From: Pseudochelatococcus lubricantis
Lineage (GTDB): Bacteria; Pseudomonadota; Alphaproteobacteria; Rhizobiales; Beijerinckiaceae
Direction: 5' to 3'
DNA length: 64,000 nt
Assembly (NCBI RefSeq): GCF_042432495.1
Contig: NZ_JBHLXC010000002.1
Location: 1,426,001 to 1,490,000, forward strand
Under the pieces are notes generated by a model. It searched no databases and had not been told where the DNA came from. It saw only the letters and a list, made by a program, of their open reading frames with translations. A program made the position numbers and the translations under genes. Below, in pieces: positions 52,801-59,225 of this stretch (the stretch's first letter is position 1; each line of letters starts with the position of its first letter).

Positions 52801-53004
52801 GAGGAACGGCGCCTGTTCTACGTCGCCATGACGCGCGCCCGGGACAGGCTTTTCCTCACGCGCGCCGCGGAACGCTTCTGGCGGGGCGAGACGCGCCTGC
52901 GGGCGCCCTCGCCCTTCCTCGGCGCGATCGACACCGCGTTGACGACTAGCACCGGCACTCACGGCCGCAAGAGGCGGCAGGCGAAACAGCTCAGCCTGTT
53001 CTGA
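49900..53004 (+). CDS. PHP-domain / UvrD-type helicase fusion
   Basis: A 1034-residue fusion. The N-terminal ~420 residues form a PHP metallo-phosphoesterase with its metal ligands visible: DLHVH (6-10), GTGDCVHP, STEIS, HHLIY, PAHIW and SNSDAHS. A CPVCG zinc-ribbon-like turn and a helical segment follow. The rest is an SF1A helicase: GPGSGKT (492-498), FTRKATEELRARL, ADEFQDID, GDPDQAIYGFRGA, NNYRSTGTI, TMHAAKGLEF and VAMTRARDRL. The last six residues, KQLSLF, match the sliding-clamp binding peptide QLxLF. It would unwind and probably cut DNA during repair. Similar fusions occur in scattered bacteria; the function is untested as far as I know. It is monocistronic, behind the decayed EamA fragment. 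Confidence 0.9.
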   Translation: MSFYADLHVHSKYSRATSRDLDLEHLAWWAARKGIAVVGTGDCVHPAWLAEIRDKLVPVDGGLFRLRPEIEKAVWETLPPACRQPVSFMLSTEISTIYKKGDKTRKVHHLIYAADLDAADRLAASLARIGNIASDGRPILGLDSRNLLEIALESGPDSYFVPAHIWTPWFAALGSQSGFDSIEECYGDLAGHIFAVETGLSSDPAMNWRISFLDRYRLVSNSDAHSPGKLGREATRFSCEADYFAIRRALETGEGYGGTVEFFPEEGKYHMDGHRACEVRLNPKETLALGGICPVCGRPVTVGVAHRIEMLADRSEAEAVPPETAGEVSSLVPLPEILSEIAGSGVASKTVAGAWDRATAALGPELSVLGETPVEDIARVHPLMGEAIARLRRGAVIRQAGYDGEYGVIRLFEEGELDRLSRGELLFDTPLARRAGQPKRRAKAAAPAKAPAPVAEPASPTPSGRAGLLAGLDADQACAAEATGVPLMVIAGPGSGKTRMLTHRIAHLVRECGVPATACLAVTFTRKATEELRARLAALLGQEARQVAVHSFHSLGLAILRAHAARAGLAPDFGIAAEAERKAALAQALGVSESRAGRFLKAVSLLKRTAATGTDEEENARAALRRIAREQNRLDFDDLVVQAADLLETHPDIAALWRERFSHVLADEFQDIDEQQYRLLRLIGEDGGDLCVIGDPDQAIYGFRGADAACFARFGQDFPSARTLRLANNYRSTGTIATAAARFIGAPVAGIVRPMQEPIALHVAATEAAEAEFVAATIEDLLGGHDMLAANRGARAGAADRPLGFADCAVLYRTDAQAAALRAAFDRAGIPFRKSSPAPIQDHPGVVAILEALEDVAAGPDLSARIAAAAETARKQGKADAPALAEARGWLAALAASDAVAGDAGRLAEEIALSTEADFRDARADRVSLLTMHAAKGLEFAVVFVIGMEAGLVPFSWGPEDDEVTEAEERRLFYVAMTRARDRLFLTRAAERFWRGETRLRAPSPFLGAIDTALTTSTGTHGRKRRQAKQLSLF

Positions 53005-53117
53005 CACCGCCTCGCCCGTCACGGGTGTTGCCATGGCTTCAGCGTATCTGTTTCCGTTGCAAAACGGGCCGATGCCGGTCATGCTTGCGCAGATGACAGC
53101 TTATCCGGAGGCTTGGC

Positions 53118-53552
53118 ATGTTTTTCCGTCGGCTTGCCGTCGCTCTTGCCGCGATCCTCACCTGCGCCTCCGCCCGGGCGGACGCGACGGCGGAAATCAG
53201 GCAACGGCTCGAACAATGGACCGCCGATTTCAACGCCGGCCGCAAAGCCGAGGCCTGCGACCTGTTCTCGAAATCGCTCATTTCCGATTTTCGCGGACAG
53301 GGCGAAGCCGGCTATGAGGCGCGCTGCGCCATCATCTCGCGCGCGCTCGACGACAGCAGCCGGAAACTGCACTACGCGGCGGACATCAAGGAGATCATCG
53401 TCGAAGGCGCCCTCGCGGTCGTGCGGCTGACGTGGACGCTGAAGGTGACGCCGGGCGACGCCATCAGCATCGAGCCGGGCCTCGATGTCTTCCGCCGGGA
53501 GGACGACGGCCAATGGCGCATCATCCGCTATATGGCCTATACCGAGGATTGA
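53118..53552 (+). CDS. Secreted NTF2/SnoaL-like protein
   Basis: A 144-residue protein with a signal peptide (1-22, ending ASARADA). A cone-shaped NTF2-like domain follows: IRQRLEQWTADFNAGRKAEA helix, then the sheet LAVVRLTWTLKVTPG and GLDVFRREDDGQWRIIRYMAY. Two cysteines (in AEACDLF and EARCAII) could form a disulfide in the periplasm. Members of this fold bind small ligands or isomerise steroids; no specific role can be assigned. It stands alone between the helicase gene and nadC, convergent with the latter. Confidence 0.82.
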   Translation: MFFRRLAVALAAILTCASARADATAEIRQRLEQWTADFNAGRKAEACDLFSKSLISDFRGQGEAGYEARCAIISRALDDSSRKLHYAADIKEIIVEGALAVVRLTWTLKVTPGDAISIEPGLDVFRREDDGQWRIIRYMAYTED

Positions 53553-53562
53553 CGAGGCCCGG

Positions 53563-54399
53563 TCAGGCCGCGTCGTCCAGCCCGATGTCGACGGCGGGCG
53601 CGGACTGGAATGGGCGGCTGGTGGAGATGAAGTCGACGCCCGTTTCCGCCACGGCGGCAATCGTATCGAGACGGATGCCGCCCGAGGCTTCGAGCTTCGC
53701 GCGGCCCGCGACATGACGGACGGCTTCTGCCATGTCCGCGATGCTCATGTTGTCAAGCATGATGACATCCGCCCCCGCCGCCAGTGCTTCCGCGACCTGA
53801 TCGAGACGGTCGCACTCCACCTCGATCCGCGTCAGGACCGGCGCCCGCTGCCGCGCGATGCGGACGGCGTCGGCAATGCTGCCGCAGACGGCGATGTGGT
53901 TGTCCTTCAGCATGATACCGCTGTCGAGCCCGAGGCGGTGGTTCAGGGCGCCTCCGCAACCGGCGGCGTGTTTTTCCAGCATCCGCAGGCCGGGCGTCGT
54001 CTTGCGGGTGTCGAGCAGCCGGGCGGGCGTGTGTGCGATGGCGCCGACATACCGCGCCGTCTCCGTCGCGATGCCTGAAAGGCGCTGCACGATGTTGAGC
54101 GCCGTGCGCTCGGCCGTCAGCAGCGACTGCGCCGGACCGGAGACGACCGCAAGCGCCGCCCCCTTCCCGACCGCATCACCCTCCGCGACCTGCAGCGCCA
54201 CTCTGCAGGACGGGTCGTAGCGCGTGAACACCATGGCGGCGACCTCGACGCCGGCGACCGTCATGGGCTCGCGCGCCTTCATGTAGAACGTCGCGGTCGC
54301 CTCCGGCGCGATCATGAGCTGCGCCGTCAGATCGACATGGCCGATATCCTCGGCGAGCCACTGGTCGATAAGACGCAGAACGCTGAATTTGTCGTACAT
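53563..54399 (-). CDS. nadC: Nicotinate-nucleotide pyrophosphorylase (carboxylating)
   Basis: NadC converts quinolinate and PRPP to nicotinate mononucleotide, joining the nadB-nadA products to NAD synthesis. The 278-residue protein has LAEDIGHVDLTAQLMI near the start, ERTALNIVQRLSGIAT, LDTRKTTPGLRMLEK, CGGALNHRLGLDSGIMLKDNH (in outline) and LEASGGIRLDTIAAVAETGVDFIS. The related ModD protein is excluded by this context. It lies 48 bases behind an aldo/keto reductase gene on the minus strand; no NadQ-type site was seen upstream of either. Confidence 0.94.
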   Translation of the reverse strand: MYDKFSVLRLIDQWLAEDIGHVDLTAQLMIAPEATATFYMKAREPMTVAGVEVAAMVFTRYDPSCRVALQVAEGDAVGKGAALAVVSGPAQSLLTAERTALNIVQRLSGIATETARYVGAIAHTPARLLDTRKTTPGLRMLEKHAAGCGGALNHRLGLDSGIMLKDNHIAVCGSIADAVRIARQRAPVLTRIEVECDRLDQVAEALAAGADVIMLDNMSIADMAEAVRHVAGRAKLEASGGIRLDTIAAVAETGVDFISTSRPFQSAPAVDIGLDDAA

Positions 54400-54447
54400 G
54401 GCCGTCCCTTTACGCCGCCGGCTTCCAGAATCGTCATTGGCCCCGCA

Positions 54448-55284
54448 TCAGAGCATCTCAAGCGGGCGCTTGCGCGATGGCGGCGCGAAAGCGCGGTCGA
54501 GGCGCGCGAAGTCCTCGCCGTCGAGCCGCAAGGCAGCCGCGCCATGGTTCTCCCGCATATGGACCGGGCGCGCGGCCTTCGGGATGGCGATGGTCTGCGG
54601 GCGGCGCAGCACCCACGCCAGCGCCACCTGATACGGCGTCGCCCCATGTTTCGCGGCGATCTCCGCCAGTGCGCCGCCCTTCGGCAGGCCGCCCTGCTCG
54701 ATGGGGCTGTAGGCCATCAGCGTTACATCGTGATCCGCCAGCCACGGCAGCAGGTCCCACTCCGGCCCGCGCCGCGTGAGATTGTAGAGCACCTGATTGA
54801 CCGCGCAGGCATGGCCGCCGGGCGTGTTCCACAGTTCCTCCATGTCGTCGGTATCGAAGTTGCTCACGCCCCAGCGGCGGATCTTGCCCGCCGCGATCAG
54901 CGCCTCGAACCCGGCCACGGTCTCTTCCAGCGGCACGCCGCCGCGCCAGTGCAGCAGATAGAGGTCCAGTCGGTCGGTCCGCAGCCGCTTGAGGCTGCGC
55001 TCGCAGGCGGCGATCACGCCCGCGCGGCTGGCGTTGTGAGGATAGACCTTGCTGACGAGGAACACGCCGTCGCGCAGCCCCTGCAGCGCTTCACCCAGAA
55101 AGGTCTCGCAGGCGCCGTCGCCGTACATCTCGGCGGTGTCGACCAGCGTCATGCCAAGTTCGACGCCGAGCCGCACCGATTCGGCTTCCTCCCGCGATGC
55201 GCCGGGCCGTTCGCCCATCATCCACGTGCCGATGCCGAGCGCCGGAACCGCCTCGCCGCCGGGAAGAACCACCTGATTGCCCAT
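54448..55284 (-). CDS. Aldo/keto reductase
   Basis: A 278-residue TIM-barrel NADPH-dependent oxidoreductase. The catalytic set is visible: Asp/Tyr in LVDTAEMYGDG, Lys in FLVSKVYPHN and His in YLLHWRGGVP. GVSNFDTDDMEEL and the cofactor segment IAIPKAARPVHMREN are also present. The substrate is unknown. It lies between nadQ (divergent, 108 bases) and nadC (48 bases), an odd insertion in the NAD locus; it may just share the transcript. Confidence 0.92.
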   Translation of the reverse strand: MGNQVVLPGGEAVPALGIGTWMMGERPGASREEAESVRLGVELGMTLVDTAEMYGDGACETFLGEALQGLRDGVFLVSKVYPHNASRAGVIAACERSLKRLRTDRLDLYLLHWRGGVPLEETVAGFEALIAAGKIRRWGVSNFDTDDMEELWNTPGGHACAVNQVLYNLTRRGPEWDLLPWLADHDVTLMAYSPIEQGGLPKGGALAEIAAKHGATPYQVALAWVLRRPQTIAIPKAARPVHMRENHGAAALRLDGEDFARLDRAFAPPSRKRPLEML

Positions 55285-55392
55285 TATTCACCTCCCGATG
55301 CCGTTACAATGCGAATGCCATTGCCGCGCGGCGCGCGCAAGCGTGCTATTGATGGCTGCATCGTTTCCGAACCACCCGTTTCGCGCAAGAGC

Positions 55393-56364
55393 ATGTCGAC
55401 CCAGACCCCTTCCCGGCCGGAGGTCCGCCAGCAGACCGATCTCGTCATCGGCCTGAGTGCCGTCATCGTGGCGGTAACCGGCGACGATCCCAAGGTGCTG
55501 GTCGTCCGCCACTGCGGCGGCCGGGAGGCGCTGCCCTCCGGCCCGCTGGAACGCGGCCATCGCACGCTGGAAACCGGCCTGAGGAACTGGGTGGAGCGCC
55601 AGACGCTTCAGAAGCTCGGCTATGTCGAGCAGCTCTACACCTTCGGCGACCGCGACCGTAGCGAGACGGACGGCGCGAACGCGACGCGCGCGCTGTCCGT
55701 CGCCTACCTCGCTCTGGTGCGCGAGGCACGGCCGGCGGGCGACGCCGATGCGGCCTGGCAGAGCTGGTATCGCTACTTCCCTTGGGAGGATTGGCGCGAC
55801 GGCCGTCCGCCGGTGCTGGACGCGCTGGAGCCGGTCCTGCGTGACTGGGCGGCCGCGGATGTGCGGGCCACCCGCGGCGAGCGGCTCTCGCTCGCATTCG
55901 GCTTCGGGGAGCGCGGCGTGTGGGACGAGGAACGCGCGCTCGAACGCTACGAACTGCTCTACGAGGCCGGGCTGGTGGGCGAAGCGCTGCGCGAGCAGAA
56001 CGCCGGCCGCCCCGCCCCGCTCGCTGGCAGCGTCGAGATGGCCGTCGATCACCGCCGCATGCTGGCGCTGGCCATCGCCCGCCTGCGCGGCAAGATCAAG
56101 TATCGGCCCGTTGTGTTCGAGCTGATGCCGCCGAGCTTCACGCTGCTTCAGCTCCAGCGCACGGTCGAGGCACTCGGCGGGGTGCGGCTGCACAAGCAGA
56201 ATTTCCGCCGGCTGGTGGAGCAGCAGCGTCTCGTGGAGGAAACAGGCGAGGCCACAGGCGAGACCGGCGGACGCCCCGCCCGCCTCGTGCGCTTCCGCCG
56301 CGAGGTGCTGCTGGAGCGCCCCGCGCCGGGCGTGCGCCTGCCCGTCGCCGGCGGCCGGCGCTGA
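55393..56364 (+). CDS. nadQ: NadQ-like Nudix-related regulator of NAD synthesis
   Basis: A 323-residue protein of the COG4111 type. The N-terminal Nudix-related domain (about 15-150, from LVIGLSAVIVAVTGDDPKVL) has lost the catalytic box: where REUxEE is expected it reads RNWVERQT. The C-terminal half (about 215-310) has a winged-helix-like region (SFTLLQLQRTVEALGGVRLH, KQNFRRLVEQQRLVEETGEA) as in NrtR regulators. Comparative regulon work has named the COG4111 group NadQ, a regulator of nadABC in Hyphomicrobiales. The ATG at 55393 begins MSTQTPSRPEV; earlier in-frame codons overlap the divergent aldo/keto reductase gene. Two matching palindromes precede nadA, its likely target. Confidence 0.82.
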   Translation: MSTQTPSRPEVRQQTDLVIGLSAVIVAVTGDDPKVLVVRHCGGREALPSGPLERGHRTLETGLRNWVERQTLQKLGYVEQLYTFGDRDRSETDGANATRALSVAYLALVREARPAGDADAAWQSWYRYFPWEDWRDGRPPVLDALEPVLRDWAAADVRATRGERLSLAFGFGERGVWDEERALERYELLYEAGLVGEALREQNAGRPAPLAGSVEMAVDHRRMLALAIARLRGKIKYRPVVFELMPPSFTLLQLQRTVEALGGVRLHKQNFRRLVEQQRLVEETGEATGETGGRPARLVRFRREVLLERPAPGVRLPVAGGRR

Positions 56365-56418
56365 GGCGATCCTCGTATTGCTTAAAAATATATTTTCCGC
56401 GATTTTCATGACATTCAG

Positions 56419-56448
56419 TTGACAAAGCCTTATGCTCAATTTTAGCAT
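56419..56448 (+). promoter_or_regulatory. Promoter of nadA-nadB
   Basis: TTGACA (56419-56424) and TAGCAT (56443-56448) are 18 bases apart. The upstream NadQ-type palindrome (56430-56450) covers the spacer and -10, the position of a blocking repressor. The transcript would carry a leader of about 170 bases. Confidence 0.6.
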
Positions 56449-56450
56449 AA
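56430..56450. promoter_or_regulatory. NadQ-type operator 1
   Basis: A 21-base palindrome with arms TTATGCT and AGCATAA around CAATTTT, lying over the nadA promoter. It shares its layout with a second site at 56594-56614. The NadQ assignment is inferred from the neighbouring regulator gene. Confidence 0.65.
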
Positions 56451-56489
56451 CGGTCTGTCGGGCAATTCTGCCCGGCGTTTCAAGGGCGC

Positions 56490-56553
56490 GTTCCGATCGA
56501 ATGGGATCATTGGATCGCTAAGAATTCGCTCAAAATCAAAGAATTAGAGCATG
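56490..56553. repeat. Dispersed intergenic repeat, copy 2
   Basis: The hairpin CGATCGAATG-GGAT-CATTGGATCG (56494-56517) is followed by AAGAATTCGCTCAAAATCAA and TTAGAGCATG. It is the partner of copy 1 at 34669-34740. It lies in the untranslated leader of nadA, between the two operators. Confidence 0.7.
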
Positions 56554-56593
56554 CCGGCGTTTCCGTGAAACGATCGTATGTTCTGCACCCCTA

Positions 56594-56614
56594 TTATGCT
56601 CATTATGAGCACAA
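56594..56614. promoter_or_regulatory. NadQ-type operator 2
   Basis: A 21-base palindrome with arms TTATGCTCA and TGAGCACAA around TTA, one mismatched pair. It ends 10 bases before the nadA start codon and abuts its AAGGA ribosome binding site. Centre-to-centre distance to operator 1 is 164 bases, about 16 helical turns, which would allow looping. Confidence 0.65.
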
Positions 56615-56624
56615 GGAAGATGCG

Positions 56625-57677
56625 ATGCTCCACGCCAACTTCGCACCCCGTGAGGAAACAGCCCCCGCCTCCCTTGCCGCCGCGCGCCCGGAGGAAGGCT
56701 TTCCGCTGCCGCAACTCTATGCGCGCGTGTCGAAACACCTGTTGCCGGGCGAGTGGCCGGCGGTCGCGCGCGAGGTCGAGGCCATCGAGCGCCTGAAGAA
56801 AGAGCGCAACGCCGTCGTGCTCGGCCACAACTATCAGGCGCCCGAGATCTTCAACACGGTGGCGGACATCGTCGGCGACAGCCTCGCGCTCGCCCGCGAG
56901 GCCGTGAATGTGGATGCCGACGTCATCGTGCTGGCCGGCGTGCATTTCATGGCCGAAACGGCGAAGCTGCTCAATCCGTCGAAGACCGTGCTGATTCCGG
57001 ACGACGGTGCCGGCTGCTCTCTCGCCGATTCCATCACCGGCGCGGACATCCGCCTGCTGCGTCAGCGCTATCCCGGCGTGCCGGTCGTCACCTACGTCAA
57101 CACTTCCGCCGAGGTGAAGGCCGAGAGCGACTATTGCTGCACGTCGGGCAATGCCGTGAAGGTGGTGCGCCACGTCGCGCGTGAGTGGGGCGTCAACCGC
57201 ATCCTGATGCTGCCGGACGAATATCTGGCGCAGAACGTGCAGAAAGAGGTTCCGGAGATCGAGCTGATCGCCTGGAAAGGCCATTGTGAGGTGCACGAGC
57301 GCTTCACCCCGCAGGACATCCGCGACCTGCGCGAGAGCTATCCGGGCATCGTGGTGCTCGCCCATCCGGAATGCCCGCCGGAAGTGGTGGCGGAAGCCGA
57401 TTTCGCCGGCTCCACGGCCGCGATGGCGGACTATGTCGGCGACCACAAGCCGGGCCGCGTGGTGTTGATCACCGAGTGCTCCATGGCCGACAACGTTTCG
57501 GTCCATAACCCGGAAGTGGAGTTCGTGCGGCCCTGCAACCTGTGCCCCCACATGCGGCGCATCACGTTGCCGAAAATCCGCCGCGCGCTGGAGACCATGA
57601 GCGTCGCCGTCGAGATCGACGCGCGGGTGGCCGGGCGCGCCCGTGCCGCCGTCGAGCGCATGCTCGCCGTCCGTTGA
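56625..57677 (+). CDS. nadA: Quinolinate synthase
   Basis: NadA condenses iminoaspartate with dihydroxyacetone phosphate to quinolinate using a [4Fe-4S] cluster. The 350-residue product has ERNAVVLGHNYQ-like ERLKKERNAVVLGHNYQAPE and the cluster cysteines in DDGAGCSLAD, AHPECPPEV and RPCNLCPHM, plus YCCTSGNA. It lacks the CxxCxxC of the enteric enzyme, as usual in this class. The ATG at 56625 has AAGGA upstream; an ATG at 56565 would start inside operator DNA. It is followed by nadB after 13 bases. Confidence 0.95.
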   Translation: MLHANFAPREETAPASLAAARPEEGFPLPQLYARVSKHLLPGEWPAVAREVEAIERLKKERNAVVLGHNYQAPEIFNTVADIVGDSLALAREAVNVDADVIVLAGVHFMAETAKLLNPSKTVLIPDDGAGCSLADSITGADIRLLRQRYPGVPVVTYVNTSAEVKAESDYCCTSGNAVKVVRHVAREWGVNRILMLPDEYLAQNVQKEVPEIELIAWKGHCEVHERFTPQDIRDLRESYPGIVVLAHPECPPEVVAEADFAGSTAAMADYVGDHKPGRVVLITECSMADNVSVHNPEVEFVRPCNLCPHMRRITLPKIRRALETMSVAVEIDARVAGRARAAVERMLAVR

Positions 57678-57690
57678 AGGGGCCGATGTC

Positions 57691-59199
57691 ATGTTGCAGG
57701 ATTGCATTCTCGTGGTCGGCGCGGGTGTCGCCGGGCTTGCCACGGCGCTACGTCTCGCGCCCCTGCCGGTCACCCTGATCGCCGGCAGCCCCGTCGGCCA
57801 TGGAGCCGCGACGGCGCTGGCGCAGGGTGGCATCGCCGCTGCCCTCGGAGACGACGACGCGCCCGAATTGCATGCCGCCGACACGCTCGCGGCCGGCGCG
57901 GGCCTCGGCGATGCCGCCGTCGCCCGGCGCGTCGCGGAAGCGGCCGACGAGGTCGTCGCGTGGCTCGCCGGGCTCGAAACTCCGTTCGATCGCGATGCGG
58001 AAGGCAGGCTGGCGCTCGGCCTCGAAGCCGCCCACGGCCGCCGCCGCATCGTCCACGCGCGTGGGGACAGGACCGGCCTTGCCGTGCTGGAAACGCTGAT
58101 CCGCGCGGCCCGCGGCGCACCCCACATCATGATCGCCGACGATCTGCGCGCCGTCGCCCTGCTGCGCGATGCGCACGGCCGCATTGCCGGGCTCAGGGCA
58201 CGTGCGCCTTCGGGCGAAGTCGCCCTTTCCGCCCGCGCCGTGGTGCTTGCCACCGGCGGGCTTGGCGCGCTCTACGGCTCGACCACGAACCCGCCGGGCG
58301 CGGTCGGCTCGGGGCTGGCGCTCGCCGCCCGCGCCGGCGCGGTAATGCGCGACATGGAGTTCGTGCAGTTCCATCCCACGGCAATCGCCGTTGGCGCCGA
58401 TCCGATGCCGCTCGCGACCGAGGCTTTAAGGGGCGAAGGCGCGATCCTGCTGGACGAGCGCGGCAAACGCTTCATGGAAGACGTGCCGGGCCGGGAACTC
58501 GCTGCGCGCGACGTGGTGGCGCGCGCCATCTTCAGCGAGATCGCGGCGGGGCGGCAGGTGTTTCTCGATGCCCGCCTGAAGGGCCTCGAAGGCTGCTTCC
58601 CCGGCGTCGTGGCGCTCTGCCGCGCCCATGGGCTCGATCCCGCGCGCCAGCCTATCCCGGTGCGCCCGGCCGCACATTACCATATGGGCGGCATCCGGGT
58701 GGACGCGGCGGGCCGCAGCACCGTCGCCGGACTCTGGGCCTGCGGCGAGGTGGCATCTACCGGCCTGCATGGCGCCAACCGGCTCGCCAGCAACTCGCTG
58801 CTCGAAGCGCTCGTCTTCGCGGGCTGGATCGCGGACGACATACGCGGCAACCTTGCCCTGCCCGGCGCGCCGGAGACGCGCACGGCGCCGCGCGGCACGA
58901 TGCCCGCGCCTGCCGATATCCGCGCGCTGATGGACGCCGGGGTGGGCGTGGCGCGCGATGCCGCCGGGCTCAGCCATGTCATCCGCCGGCTTCACGATGT
59001 CGCGGCGGACGACCGCGCCCTCGTGGCGCTGATGGTCGCGGCCGGTGCCTTCGCGCGCCGGGAAAGCCGCGGCGGGCATTTCCGCGCCGACTGTCCCGCG
59101 GCCGATGCCATCGGGCTGCACAGCGAGACAACGCTCGACGCCACCCTGCGTTTCGCCGCGGAATTGTGCGGCGCGCCTCAGTCGCGGCAAGTAGCCTGA
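57691..59199 (+). CDS. nadB: L-aspartate oxidase
   Basis: NadB is an FAD enzyme that oxidises aspartate to iminoaspartate, the substrate of NadA. The 502-residue protein has the FAD motif VVGAGVAGLATALRL, GHGAATALAQGGIAAALG, ATGGLGALYGSTTNPPG, FVQFHPTAI, and the active-site area HYHMGGIRVD with GEVASTGLHGANRLASNSLL. The start is ATG 57691 (MLQDCILVVGAG), 13 bases after nadA. It is convergent with the exonuclease gene; no terminator is obvious in the 26-base gap. Confidence 0.95.
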   Translation: MLQDCILVVGAGVAGLATALRLAPLPVTLIAGSPVGHGAATALAQGGIAAALGDDDAPELHAADTLAAGAGLGDAAVARRVAEAADEVVAWLAGLETPFDRDAEGRLALGLEAAHGRRRIVHARGDRTGLAVLETLIRAARGAPHIMIADDLRAVALLRDAHGRIAGLRARAPSGEVALSARAVVLATGGLGALYGSTTNPPGAVGSGLALAARAGAVMRDMEFVQFHPTAIAVGADPMPLATEALRGEGAILLDERGKRFMEDVPGRELAARDVVARAIFSEIAAGRQVFLDARLKGLEGCFPGVVALCRAHGLDPARQPIPVRPAAHYHMGGIRVDAAGRSTVAGLWACGEVASTGLHGANRLASNSLLEALVFAGWIADDIRGNLALPGAPETRTAPRGTMPAPADIRALMDAGVGVARDAAGLSHVIRRLHDVAADDRALVALMVAAGAFARRESRGGHFRADCPAADAIGLHSETTLDATLRFAAELCGAPQSRQVA

Positions 59200-59225
59200 C
59201 AGACAGACGTGGCGCGGCGACCGCC

